From Theocolax elegans (Eukaryota > Arthropoda > Insecta > Hymenoptera > Cerocephalidae): 64,000 nt of DNA. Location of the stretch: assembly GCA_026168455.1 (NCBI GenBank), contig CM047428.1, positions 1,740,887 through 1,804,886 of the forward strand, written 5' to 3'. The position numbers were made by a program, and so were the translations under genes. Below, one piece after another: positions 21,412-32,948 of this stretch (within the stretch, counting starts at the first letter, position 1; each line of letters starts with the position of its first letter). The notes under the pieces are model-generated. The model was given only the letters and a program-made list of their open reading frames with translations, was not told where the DNA came from and did not search any database.

Positions 21412-22344
21412 TAACCCCTCAGATTTTTTATATTTTCGTAAATTTAAATAAATAAATCTCCCATCTCGGTAAATTAATATGGGTATGATCTGGGTCTAAT
21501 TTACGTAAATATTTAAATAATCAAACGATTACTCAGTTATGCATGTAGCAAAGGAATAAAAAATAGGCGTTTACTCCGAAGGTTAAGAGTTACTTTACTC
21601 CCGAAGTGTATATACAATTGTTCACCCTGATCATTTAAAAAGTCACTTTGTATAACAATTTATTTTGAAATTTCGAAACTTTTTTTCAATTTTATAAAAT
21701 TGTTCTATAATTTATTATTTATTGGAAAGGGGTTAAATAATAGATAAAAAACTGAAGGGCCCAAAATATGTAAAAGCGTATAGCCAGGCACGATCATTAA
21801 GTGCTTTAAAAAACATAAACGACTATAATATTTAGAAGTTACTATGAAAATAAACTTTAGCCAAATGGGTAAAAAATTGACTGAATTTTTCTCTTTTGTG
21901 ATAAACATTTCTTACCTTTAAAATATGTACGTATAATCGATATTTATTTAGAAAAGGTCTAAATCCGTCTTTTTGCACAGTTTACACTGAGAAAAATGGT
22001 GTATTAAAAATTACTAAACTTCAAGGGAAAATTATTATATTTTACAATAACAGTGGAATATACTCAATTGATGAAGATTTTTTACAATATATTCAGCAAA
22101 AATTATAATTTGAATAATAAAACTTACTACCATTTTCGTGTATAAATTCTTATTCATACGTTTATAAATTACTATATATTATACGATAAAATTAAATGAT
22201 TTACAATTTTTATTATGTTATATAACAATTTTTACTACGTAACATAACAAATTTTCCCTATCGGTACAACAACTTTTACTATATAATATAGTAAATTTTC
22301 TTACAAGTTACGTTTGCTACAAAATAGGTATAGTAAAATTTGAT
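21412..22344 (+). mobile_element. 2.4-kb fold-back unit, truncated copy 1
   Basis: First copy of the unit that fills 21.4-32.95 kb. It starts at AACCCCTCAGATTTTTTA and runs to GTAAAATTTGATATT, about the first 930 bp of the full unit at 30517-32948. It then jumps back to TTAAATAATCAAACG, an earlier point of the same unit, at a short ATATT overlap. It carries the same TAACATAACAAATTTTCCC variant as the last copy, unlike the palindrome copies. Confidence 0.85.
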
Positions 22345-22804
22345 ATTTAAATAATCAAACGATTACTCAGTTATGCATGTAGCAAAGGAATAAAAAATAG
22401 GCGTTTACTCCGAAGGTTGAGGGTTACTTTACTCCCGAAGTGTATATACAATTGTTCACCCTGATCATTTAAAAATCACTTTGTATAACAATTTATTTCG
22501 AAATTTCGAAATTTTTTTTCAATTTTATAAAATTGAAAAAAATTTCGAATTTCGAAATAAATTGTTATACAAAGTGACTTTTTTAAATGATCAGGGTGAA
22601 CAATTGTATATACACTTCGGGAGTAAAGTAACCCTCACCTTCGGAGTAAACGCCTATTTTTTATTCCTTTGCTACATGCATAACTGATTAATCGTTTGAT
22701 TATTTAAATATTTACGTAAATTAGACCCAGATCATACCCATATTAATTTACCGAGATGGGAGATTTATTTTTTAAATTTACGAAAATATAAAAAATCTAG
22801 GGGT
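22345..22804. repeat. Short palindrome of the fold-back unit
   Basis: A forward piece (22345-22527) and its inverted continuation (22528-22804) meet at CAATTTTATAAAATTG (22520-22535), a natural short palindrome present in every unit. The inverted piece runs out to the unit's outer end at ...ATCTAGGGG, where the next copy begins. Confidence 0.85.
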
Positions 22805-23960
22805 TACCCCTCAGATTTTTTATATTTTCGTAAATTTAAATAAATAAATCTCCCATCTCGGTAAATTAATATGGGTATGATCTGGGCCTAATTTACGTAA
22901 ATATTTAAATAATCAAACGATTAATCAGTTATGCATGTAGCAAAGGAATAAAAAATAGGCGTTTACTCCGAAGGTTGAGGGTTACTTTACTCCCGAAGTG
23001 TATATACAATTGTTCACCCTGATCATTTAAAAAATCACTTTGTATAACAATTTATTTCGAAATTTCGAATTTTTTTTTCAATTTTATAAAATTGTTCTAT
23101 AATTTATTATTTATTGGAAAGGGGTTAAATAATGGATAAAAAACTGAAGGGCCCAAAATATGTAAAAGCGTATAGCCAGGCACGATCATTAAGTGCTTTA
23201 AAAAACATAAACGACTATAATATTTAGAAGTTACTATGAAAATAAACTTTAGCCAAATGGGTAAAAAATTGACTGAATTTTTCTTTTGTGATAAACATTT
23301 CTTACCTTTAAAATATGTACGTATAATCGATATTTATTTAGAAAAGGTCTAAATCCGTCTTTTTGCACAGTTTACACTGAGAAAAATGGTGTATTAAAAA
23401 TTACTAAACTTCAAGGAAAATTATTATATTTTACAATAACAGTGGAATATACTCAATTGATGAAGATTTTTTACAATATATTCAGCAAAAATTATAATTT
23501 GAATAATAAAACTTACTACCATTTTCGTGTATAAATTCTTATTCATACGTTTATAAATTACTATATATTATATGATAAAATTAAATGATTTACAATTTTT
23601 ATTATGTTATATAACAATTTTTACTACGTAAACTACAACAACTTTTACTATATAATATAGTAAATTTTCTTACAAGTTACGTTTGCTACAAAATATAGTA
23701 AAATTTGATATTGAAAGAAACAAAATTGTTTACAGATAAAAACGGAGGAGAATCAACGTTTAAACTAGGAACTTTTGATACTTATAATTAATAAATCGTG
23801 ATTCCATATCATTTTGTTAATCTAACGATATTTATTTGATTTTATTTTTTGTGAATCGTACATATACTATTACACGTTAATGTTATACAAACAAACTGCT
23901 ATTGTTTTGAAAAGTTTCGTGTAACATATAAGGACGATTCGAGTTTACCAAACCAAAAGT

Positions 23961-24041
23961 GTTCAAATGGCGCAGCGGTAAGGCACAGGACTACTGCCCC
24001 AAAGGGTCATTGGTTCGAATCCCGCGAATCTCCAGCTTTTT
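23961..24041 (+). ncRNA. tRNA-like module of fold-back unit, copy 1
   Basis: A box TGGCGCAGCGGT starting at 23968 and a perfect B box GGTTCGAATCC (24012-24022). The T8-to-T54 distance is 46 as in a class I tRNA, and a T6 run (about 24036-24041) follows as a pol III-type terminator. The D-arm style resembles Trp/Arg tRNAs (GTGGCGCAACGGTA-like). Acceptor and anticodon stems do not pair, so it is tRNA-derived rather than a working tRNA. Transcription by pol III is inference. Confidence 0.6.
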
Positions 24042-24970
24042 TCTAACGTAAATATATTTATTAAATCTTTAAATATAAATAATACAATAATAAACTTATC
24101 CCCAACGTGTAGCAAAAAATAGAATATTTATTTTTCGTCTTTATCTTGTCGTCAGAAAAATTACTATGTTAAATATTAAAAATTATTACAATATTACATT
24201 TATCGGGAAAAATATCAATGTGATTAAGAAATGTTTAATAGAAAAAAGTTTTCTTTTATTGTGATGAACATTACTACATTTAAAAGTTGTATGTAAAATC
24301 AATATTTATTTAGTTAACGTCAAAAAAGTTTCTTTTATTGTACATTTTAGGCTTTTTCAATTGTTTTTTTTAATTTAACTTTTAAAATATTCATCTAAGA
24401 AAAAAGTGTTGTATACAAAAAAGTTTTATCTTATTAAGATATACATTTTTTACATTTAAACTTTTACAGTACAATTTATATTTTTCTTTATAAAGTAAAA
24501 AAACGTTTTTGTACTTTATAAAGAAAAATATAAATTGTACTGTAAAAGTTTAAATGTAAAAAATGTATATCTTAATAAGATAAAACTTTTTTGTATACAA
24601 CACTTTTTTCTTAGATGAATATTTTAAAAGTTAAATTAAAAAAAACAATTGAAAAAGCCTAAAATGTACAATAAAAGAAACTTTTTTGACGTTAACTAAA
24701 TAAATATTGATTTTACATACAACTTTTAAATGTAGTAATGTTCATCACAATAAAGAAAACTTTTTTCTATTAAACATTTCTTAATCACATTGATATTTTT
24801 CCCGATAAATGTAATATTGTAATAATTTTTAATATTTAACATAGTAATTTTCTGACGACAAGATAAAGACGAAAATAAATATTCTATTTTTGCTACACGT
24901 TGGGGATAAGTTTATTATTGTATTATTTATATTTAAAGATTTAATAAATATTTACGTTAGAAAAAAGCTG

Positions 24971-25050
24971 GAGATTCGCGGGATTCGAACCAATGACCCT
25001 TTGGGGCAGTAGTCCTGTGCCTTACCGCTGCGCCATTTGAACACTTTTGG
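24971..25050 (-). ncRNA. tRNA-like module of fold-back unit, copy 2
   Basis: Mirror copy in the right arm of palindrome 1, with the same A and B boxes on the minus strand (B box rc GGATTCGAACC at about 24981-24991). Confidence 0.55.
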
Positions 25051-27366
25051 TTTGGTAAACTCGAATCGTCCTTATATTTACACGAAACTTTTCAAAACAA
25101 TAGCAGTTTGTTTGTATAACATAACGTGTAATAGTATATGTACGATTCACAAAAAATAAAATCAAATTAAATATCGTTAGATTAACAAAATGATATGGAA
25201 TCACGATTTATTAATTATAAGTATCAAAAGTTCCTAGTTTAAAGTATTTGGGTTACGTACTCGCGACGTTGATTCTCCTCCTTTTTCATCTGTGAACAAT
25301 TTTGTTTCTTTCAATATCAAATTTTACTATATTTTGTAGCAAACGTAACTTGTAAGAAAATTTACTATATTATATAGTAAAAGTTGTTGTAGTTTACGTA
25401 GTAAAAATTGTTATATAACATAATAAAAATTGTAAATCATTTAATTTTATCATATAATATATAGTAATTTATAAACGTATGAATAGAATTTATACACGAA
25501 AATGGTAGTAAGTTTTATTATTCAAATTATAATTTTTGCTGAATATATTGTAAAAAATCTTCATCAATTGAGTATATTCCACTGTTATTGTAAAATATAA
25601 TAATTTTCCTTGAAGTTTAGTAATTTTAATACACCATTTTTCTCAGTGTAAACTGTGCAAAAGACGGATTTAGACCTTTTCTAAATAAATATCGATTATA
25701 CGTACATATTTTAAAGGTAAGAAATGTTTATCACAAAAGAAAAATTCAGTCAATTTTTTACCCATTTGGCTAAAGTTTATTTCATAGTAACTTCTAAATA
25801 TTATATCGTTTATTTTTTAAAGCACTTAACGATCGTGCCTGGCTATATGCTTTTACATATTTTGGGCCCTTCAGTTTTTTATCCATTATTTAACCCCTTT
25901 CCAATAAATAATAAATTATAGAACAATTTTATAAAATTGAAAAAAAATTTCGAAATTTCGAAATAAATTGTTATACAAAGTGATTTTTAAATGATCAGGG
26001 TGAACAATTGTATATACACTTCGGGAGTAAAGTAACCCTCAACCTTCGGAGTAAACGCCTATTTTTTATTCCTTTGCTACATGCATAACTGATTAATCGT
26101 TTGATTATTTAATATTTACGTAAATTAGACCCAGATCATACCCATATTAATTTACCGAGATGGGAGATTTATTTATTTAAATTTACGAAAATATAAAAAA
26201 TCTGAGGGGTAACCCCTAGATTTTTTATATTTTCGTAAATTTAAAAAATAAATCTCCCATCTCGGTAAATTAATATGGGTATGATCTGGGTCTAATTTAC
26301 GTAAATATTTAAATAATCAAACGATTAATCAGTTATGCATGTAGCAAAGGAATAAAAAATAGGCGTTTACTCCGAAGGTGAGGGTTACTTTACTCCCGAA
26401 GTGTATATACAATTGTTCACCCTGATCATTTAAAAAAGTCACTTTGTATAACAATTTATTTCGAAATTCGAAATTTTTTTCAATTTTATAAAATTGTTCT
26501 ATAATTTTATTTATTGGAAAGGGGTTAAATAATGGATAAAAACTGAAGGGCCCAAAATATGTAAAAGCGTATAGCCAGGCACGATCGTTAAGTGCTTTAA
26601 AAAATATAAACGATATAATATTTAGAAGTTACTATGAAAATAAACTTTAGCCAAATGGGTAAAAAATTGACTGAATTTTCTTTTTGTGATAAACATTTCT
26701 TACCTTTAAAATATGTACGTATAATCGATATTTATTTAGAAAAGGTCTAAATCCGTCTTTTTGCACAGTTTACACTGAGAAAAATGGTGTATTAAAAATT
26801 ACTAAACTTCAAGAGAAAATTATTATTTTACAATAACAGTGGAATATACTCAATTGATGAAGATTTTTTACAATATATTCAGCAAAAATTATAATTTGAA
26901 TAATAAAACTTACTACCATTTTCGTGTATAAATTCTTATTCATACGTTTAAATTACTATATATTATATGATAAAATTAAATGATTTACAATTTTTATTAT
27001 GTTATATAACAATTTTTACTACGTAAATCACAACAACTTTTACTATATAATATAGTAAATTTTCCAAGTTACGTTTGCTAAAATATAGTAAAATTTGATA
27101 TTGAAAGAAACAAAATTGTTCACAGATGAAAACGAGGAGAATCAACGTCGCGAGTAGTAACCTCAAATACTTTAAACTAGGAACTTTTGATACTTAAATT
27201 AATAATCGTGATTCCATATCATTTTGTTAATCTAACGATATTTATTTGATTTTATTTTTTGTGAATCGTACATATATATTACACGTTAATGTTATACAAA
27301 CAAACTGCTATTGTTTTGAAAAGTTTCGTGTAAAATATAAGCACGATTCGAGTTTACCAAACCAAA

Positions 27367-27453
27367 AGTGTTCAAATGGCGCAGCGGTAAGGCACAGGAC
27401 TACTGCCCCAAAGGGTCATCGGTTCGAATCCCGCGGATCTCCAGCTTTTTTCT
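27367..27453 (+). ncRNA. tRNA-like module of fold-back unit, copy 3
   Basis: Same module as at 23961, with GGTCATCGGTTCGAATCC and CCCGCGGATCTCC at its 3' side. The T run follows at about 27446-27451. Confidence 0.55.
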
Positions 27454-27973
27454 AACGTAAATATATTTATTAAATCTTTAAATATAAATAATACAATAAT
27501 AAACTTATCCCCAACGTGTAGCAAAAAATAGAATATTTATTTTTCGTCTTTATCTTGTCGTCAGAAAAATTACTATGTTAAATATTAAAAATTATTACAA
27601 TATTACATTTATCGGGAAAAATATCAATGTGATTAAGAAATGTTTAATAGAAAAAAGTTTTCTTTTATTGTGATGAACATTACTTACATTTAAAAGTTGT
27701 ATGTAAAATCAATATTATTTAGTTAACGTCAAAAAAGTTTCTTTTATTGTACATTTTAGGCTTTTTCAATTGTTTTTTTTAATTTAACTTTTAAAATATT
27801 CATCTAAGAAAAAAGTGTTGTATACAAAAAAGTTTTATCTTATTAAGATATACATTTTTTACATTTAAACTTTTACAGTGCAATTTATATTTTTCTTTAT
27901 AAAGTACAAAAAACGTTTTTTTTTCACTATTTAGACACTTTTTTGCATTTTACTTGCCAATATTTAATTGTAT

Positions 27974-28273
27974 ATGAAAAGTTACAATACAAAAATTATC
28001 ACATGTTTTATATTTAAACATTTTCTATATGTATATTTTAGATTATTTAATTTTTTGTATAATGTCGTAGAAAAACGTTTTAGCGGCATTTTAAAAAGTG
28101 CTACCGTTCAAGACCTATTCGACCAATTAGGTTCAAATAGGAATATTTACTTCTCTATTTATGTAGAAGATATAAAAATTTCAGCCAAATCGATTGAAAA
28201 TTGGCTGAGTTATTCGATTAACTTAACTACATCACACATACGTACTATTTCAAAAACATTTAAAATGACTTAA
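27974..28273 (+). CDS. Element-borne 99-codon frame, copy 1
   Basis: Begins MKSYNTKIITC and ends TISKTFKMT. An upstream ATG two codons earlier is not shared by the second copy, so I take the MKSY start. The N-terminal third is aromatic and hydrophobic (FIFKHFLYVYFRLFNFLY). The middle reads KSATVQDLFDQLGS, and the C-terminal part (SAKSIENWLSY...SHIRTISKTF) could form two helices. The protein is identical at every residue in 32331-32630, while flanking DNA in other copies has many indels. A third, truncated copy runs on the minus strand (about 28594-28769). I do not recognise a transposase or any named family. It may be a remnant exon of a larger element gene. Confidence 0.35.
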   Translation: MKSYNTKIITCFIFKHFLYVYFRLFNFLYNVVEKRFSGILKSATVQDLFDQLGSNRNIYFSIYVEDIKISAKSIENWLSYSINLTTSHIRTISKTFKMT

Positions 28274-28590
28274 TTTCTGTACGAAAAATGTTTTTATGTA
28301 TAAATAAACAATTATTCATGGTATTACATTTTTCGCGATGGTGGAAATATAAGGCACTCTCGTGCATCGATCGTGCCGAAAAAGTGAATCTACAGTGAAT
28401 AATATCATCGAAGGAATAAAATGAAATTTTAGTCCCTTCACAGAGGTCAATAAAATAGACTTTTTAAACGATTAGGGTGAAAATATTTATTATTGAAACG
28501 TTTGTTCATAGTTAAAGTAATCATTCAAATATTTAATATTTTTGCCAGAATTAAGCGTTCCACAGTATTATGTATGTATTTGAAGGATAA
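28274..28590. other. Distal arm of the fold-back unit
   Basis: This stretch follows the 99-codon frame and recurs at 32631-32948. It contains GGCACTCTCGTGCATCGATC and GATTAGGGTGAA, which are inverted relatives of words in the proximal part of the unit (see the full-length unit). Confidence 0.75.
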
Positions 28591-29282
28591 ATATTCCTAT
28601 TTGAACCTAATTGGTCGAATAGGTCTTGAACGGTAGCACTTTTTAAAATGCCGCTAAAACGTTTTTCTACGACATTATACAAAAAATTAAATAATCTAAA
28701 ATATACATATAGAAAATGTTTAAATATAAAACATGTGATAATTTTTGTATTGTAACTTTTCATATATACAATTAAATATTGCAATTAAATGAAAAAGTGT
28801 CTAAATAGTGAAAAAAAAACGTTTTCTGTACTTTATAAAGAAAATATAAATTGTACTGTAAAAGTTTAAATGTAAAAAATGTATATCTTAATAAGATAAA
28901 ACTTTTTTGTATACAACACTTTTTTCTTAGATGAATATTTTAAAAGTTAAATTAAAAAAAAACAATTGAAAAAGCCTAAAATGGTACAATAAAAGAAACT
29001 TTTTTGACGTTAACTAAATAATATTGATTTTACATACAACTTTTAAATGTAAGTAATGTTCATCACATAAAGAAAACTTTTTTCTATTAAACATTTCTTA
29101 ATCACATTGATATTTTTCCCGATAAATGTAATATTGTAATAATTTTTAATATTTAACATAGTAATTTTTCTGACGACAAGATAAGACGAAAAATAAATAT
29201 TCTATTTTTTGCTACACGTTGGGGATAAGTTTATTATTGTATTATTTATATTTAAAGATTTAATAAATATATTTACGTTAGA

Positions 29283-29366
29283 AAAAGCTGGAGATCGGGA
29301 TTCGAACCGATGACCCTTTGGGGCAGTAGTCCTGTGCCTTACCGCTGCGCGCATTTGAACACTTTT
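29283..29366 (-). ncRNA. tRNA-like module of fold-back unit, copy 4
   Basis: Minus-strand mirror of copy 3. The local reading TCATCGGTTCGAATCCCGAT suggests the ancestor had a longer pairing T stem with one more G. The D-arm side has an extra GC (GCGCGC). Confidence 0.5.
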
Positions 29367-31716
29367 GGTTTGGTAAACTCGAATCGTCTTATATTTTACA
29401 CGAAACTTTTCAAAACAATAGCAGTTTGTTTGTATAACATTAACGTGTAATATATATGTACGATTCACAAAAAATAAAATCAAATAAATATCGTTAGATT
29501 AACAAAATGATATGGAATCACGATTATTAATTTAAGTATCAAAAGTTCCTAGTTTAAAGTATTTGAGGTTACTACTCGCGACGTTGATTCTCCTCGTTTT
29601 CATCTGTGAACAATTTTGTTTCTTTCAATATCAAATTTTACTATATTTTAGCAAACGTAACTTGGAAAATTTACTATATTATATAGTAAAAGTTGTTGTG
29701 ATTTACGTAGTAAAAATTGTTATATAACATAATAAAAATTGTAAATCATTTAATTTTATCATATAATATATAGTAATTTAAACGTATGAATAAGAATTTA
29801 TACACGAAAATGGTAGTAAGTTTTATTATTCAAATTATAATTTTTGCTGAATATATTGTAAAAAATCTTCATCAATTGAGTATATTCCACTGTTATTGTA
29901 AAATAATAATTTTCTCTTGAAGTTTAGTAATTTTTAATACACCATTTTTCTCAGTGTAAACTGTGCAAAAAGACGGATTTAGACCTTTTCTAAATAAATA
30001 TCGATTATACGTACATATTTTAAAGGTAAGAAATGTTTATCACAAAAGAAAATTCAGTCAATTTTTTACCCATTTGGCTAAAGTTTATTTTCATAGTAAC
30101 TTCTAAATATTATATCGTTTATATTTTTTAAAGCACTTAACGATCGTGCCTGGCTATACGCTTTTACATATTTTGGGCCCTTCAGTTTTTATCCATTATT
30201 TAACCCCTTTCCAATAAATAAAATTATAGAACAATTTTATAAAATTGAAAAAAATTTCGAATTTCGAAATAAATTGTTATACAAAGTGACTTTTTTAAAT
30301 GATCAGGGTGAACAATTGTATATACACTTCGGGAGTAAAGTAACCCTCACCTTCGGAGTAAACGCCTATTTTTTATTCCTTTGCTACATGCATAACTGAT
30401 TAATCGTTTGATTATTTAAATATTTACGTAAATTAGACCCAGATCATACCCATATTAATTTACCGAGATGGGAGATTTATTTTTTAAATTTACGAAAATA
30501 TAAAAAATCTAGGGGTTACCCCTCAGATTTTTTATATTTTCGTAAATTTAAATAAATAAATCTCCCATCTCGGTAAATTAATATGGGTATGATCTGGGTC
30601 CTAATTTACGTAAATATTAAATAATCAAACGATTAATCAGTTATGCATGTAGCAAAGGAATAAAAAATAGGCGTTTACTCCGAAGGTTAGAGGGTTACTT
30701 TACTCCCGAAGTGTATATACAATTGTTCACCCTGATCATTTAAAAAAGTCACTTTGTATAACAATTTATTTCGAAATTTCGAAATTTTTTTTCAATTTTA
30801 TAAAATTGTTCTATAATTTATTATTTATTGGAAAGGGGTTAAATAATGGATAAAAAACTGAAGGGCCCAAAATATGTAAAAGCGTATAGCCAGGCACGAT
30901 CATTAAGTGCTTTAAAAAACATAAACGACTATAATATTTAGAAGTTACTATGAAAATAAACTTTAGCCAAATGGGTAAAAATTGACTGAATTTTTCTTTT
31001 GTGATAAACATTTCTTACCTTTAAAATATGTACGTATAATCGATATTTATTTAGAAAAGGTCTAAATCCGTCTTTTTGCACAGTTTACACTGAGAAAAAT
31101 GGTGTATTAAAAATTACTAAACTTCAAGGGAAAATTATTATATTTTACAATAACAGTGGAATATACTCAATTGATGAAGATTTTTTACAATATATTCAGC
31201 AAAAATTATAATTTGAATAATAAAACTTACTACCATTTTCGTGTATAAATTCTTATTCATACGTTTAAAAATTACTATATTATATGATAAAATTAAATGA
31301 TTTACAATTTTTATTATGTTATATAACAATTTTTACTACGTAACATAACAAATTTTCCCTATCGGTACAACAACTTTTACTATATAATATAGTAAATTTT
31401 CTTACAAGTTACGTTTGCTACAAAATATAGTAAAATTTGATATTGAAAGAAACAAAATTGTTCACAGATGAAAACAGAGGAGAATCAACGTCGCGAGTAC
31501 GTAACCTCAAATACTTTAAACTAGGAACTTTTGATACTTATAATTAATAAATCGTGATTCCATATCATTTTGTTAATCTAACTATATATTCTATTTGATT
31601 TTATTTTTTGTGAATCGTACATATACTTATTACACGTTAATGTTATACAAACAAACTGCTATTGTTTTGAAAAGTTTCGTGTAACATATAAGCACGATTC
31701 GAGTTTACCAAACCAA

Positions 31717-31804
31717 AAGTGTTCAAATGGCGCAGCGGTAAGGCACAGGACTACTGCCCCAAAGGGTCATCTGGTTCGAATCCCGCGAATCTCCAGCTTT
31801 TTTC
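31717..31804 (+). ncRNA. tRNA-like module of fold-back unit, copy 5
   Basis: Same A box TGGCGCAGCGGT, B box GGTTCGAATCC and trailing T run as the other copies. One extra base precedes the B box (CATCTGG), so A-B spacing is 47 here. Confidence 0.55.
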
Positions 31805-32330
31805 TAACGTAAATATATTTATTAAATCTTTAAATATAAATAATACAATAATAAACTTATCCCCAACGTGTAGCAAAAAATAGAATATTTATTTTTCGTC
31901 TTTATCTTGTCGTCAGAAAAATTACTATGTTAAATATTAAAAATTATTACAATATTACATTTATCGGGAAAAATATCAATGTGATTAAGAAATGTTTAAT
32001 AGAAAAAAGTTTTCTTTTATTGTGATGAACATTACTTACATTTAAAAGTTGTATGTAAAATCAATATTTATTTAGTTAACGTCAAAAAAGTTTCTTTTAT
32101 TGTACATTTTAGGCTTTTTCAATTGTTTTTTTTTAATTTAACTTTTAAAATATTCATCTAAGAAAAAAGTGTTGTATACAAAAAAGTTTTATCTTATTAA
32201 GATATACATTTTTTACATTTAAACTTTTACAGTACAATTTATATTTTTCTTTATAAAGTACAGAAAACGTTTTTTTTTTCACTATTTAGACACTTTTTTT
32301 CATTTAACTTGCCAATATTTAATTGTATAT

Positions 32331-32630
32331 ATGAAAAGTTACAATACAAAAATTATCACATGTTTTATATTTAAACATTTTCTATATGTATATTTTAGAT
32401 TATTTAATTTTTTGTATAATGTCGTAGAAAAACGTTTTAGCGGCATTTTAAAAAGTGCTACCGTTCAAGACCTATTCGACCAATTAGGTTCAAATAGGAA
32501 TATTTACTTCTCTATTTATGTAGAAGATATAAAAATTTCAGCCAAATCGATTGAAAATTGGCTGAGTTATTCGATTAACTTAACTACATCACACATACGT
32601 ACTATTTCAAAAACATTTAAAATGACTTAA
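32331..32630 (+). CDS. Element-borne 99-codon frame, copy 2
   Basis: Same 99-residue product as 27974-28273, residue for residue. The upstream sequence TATATATGAAAAG differs by one TA from copy 1, which removes the in-frame upstream ATG and supports the MKSY start. No promoter or splice site is evident nearby. Function unknown. Confidence 0.35.
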   Translation: MKSYNTKIITCFIFKHFLYVYFRLFNFLYNVVEKRFSGILKSATVQDLFDQLGSNRNIYFSIYVEDIKISAKSIENWLSYSINLTTSHIRTISKTFKMT

Positions 32631-32948
32631 TTTCTGTACGAAAAATGTTTTTATGTATAAATAAACAATTATTCATGGTATTACATTTTTCGCGATGGTG
32701 GAAATATAAGGCACTCTCGTGCAACGATCGTGCCGAAAAAGTGAATCTACAGTGAATAATATCATCGAAGGAATAAAATGAAATTTTAGTCCCTTCACAG
32801 AGGTCAATAAAATAGACTTTTTAAACGATTAGGGTGAAAATATTTATTATTGAAACGTTTGTTCATAGTTAAAGTAATCATTCAAATATTTAATATTTTT
32901 GCCAGAATTAAGCGTTCCACAGTATTATGTATGTATTTGAAGGATAAA

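Larger units (their letters stand above)
22805..26210. repeat. Giant palindrome 1 (arms about 1.7 kb)
   Basis: Left arm 22805-24504 and right arm 24505-26210 are reverse complements over their full length with only scattered one- to few-base indels. The turning point is the short palindrome AAAAACGTTTTT near 24500-24508. Each arm is the first 1.7 kb of the 2.4-kb unit and includes its tRNA-like module (23961-24036 plus; 24971-25046 minus). Outer ends are the AACCCCTCAG termini. Confidence 0.9.
26211..30516. repeat. Giant palindrome 2 (arms about 1.93 kb, 0.44-kb loop)
   Basis: Left arm 26211-28148 and right arm 28591-30516 are reverse complements. The spacer 28149-28590 is the distal part of the unit, present only on the left. 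Here the turn-back occurs at GGATAAA|TATTCC, where the inverted strand restarts inside the 99-codon frame. The outer ends carry CTAGGGG instead of the CTGAGGGG seen in palindrome 1, so the arms of one palindrome match each other better than they match neighbours. Confidence 0.9.
30517..32948 (+). mobile_element. Full-length 2.4-kb fold-back unit
   Basis: The most complete copy, in plus orientation. It has diverged inverted arms: TTCACCCTGATCATTTAAAA at 30726-30745 matches the reverse complement of 32815-32838 (TTCACCCTAATCGTTTAAAA). Further in, GGCACGATCATT at 30893-30904 matches the reverse complement of 32723-32734 (GGCACGATCGTT). Between them lie a CACTGAGAAAAATGG word (about 31088), the tRNA-like module (31717-31800) and the 99-codon frame (32331-32630). 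A 67-codon minus-strand frame near 30811-31011 (MFITKEKF...) recurs but is frameshifted in several copies. The right boundary is where copies stop matching (GGATAAA); the true terminus may lie further right. The class is unknown: non-autonomous DNA element is inference. Confidence 0.65.

Noticed and set aside
21705..21908. MFITKEKNSVNFLPIWLKF frame, recurring at 25724 and 30811
   Set aside because: It is part of the fold-back unit, frameshifted in the copies near 23.1, 26.6 and 30.05 kb, and of biased composition; kept only as a note on the unit.
23961..24041. Functional tRNA gene
   Set aside because: Internal A and B boxes and spacing are right, but acceptor and anticodon stems do not pair in any of the five copies.
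27246..27455. Frames ending in ...TTAPKGHRFESR
   Set aside because: They translate the tRNA-like module; the apparent conservation is that of the RNA-type sequence.
22805..32948. CRISPR array or bacterial contamination
   Set aside because: Repeats are kilobase-sized and inverted, no short direct repeats with unique spacers occur, and composition matches the surrounding insect-like DNA.
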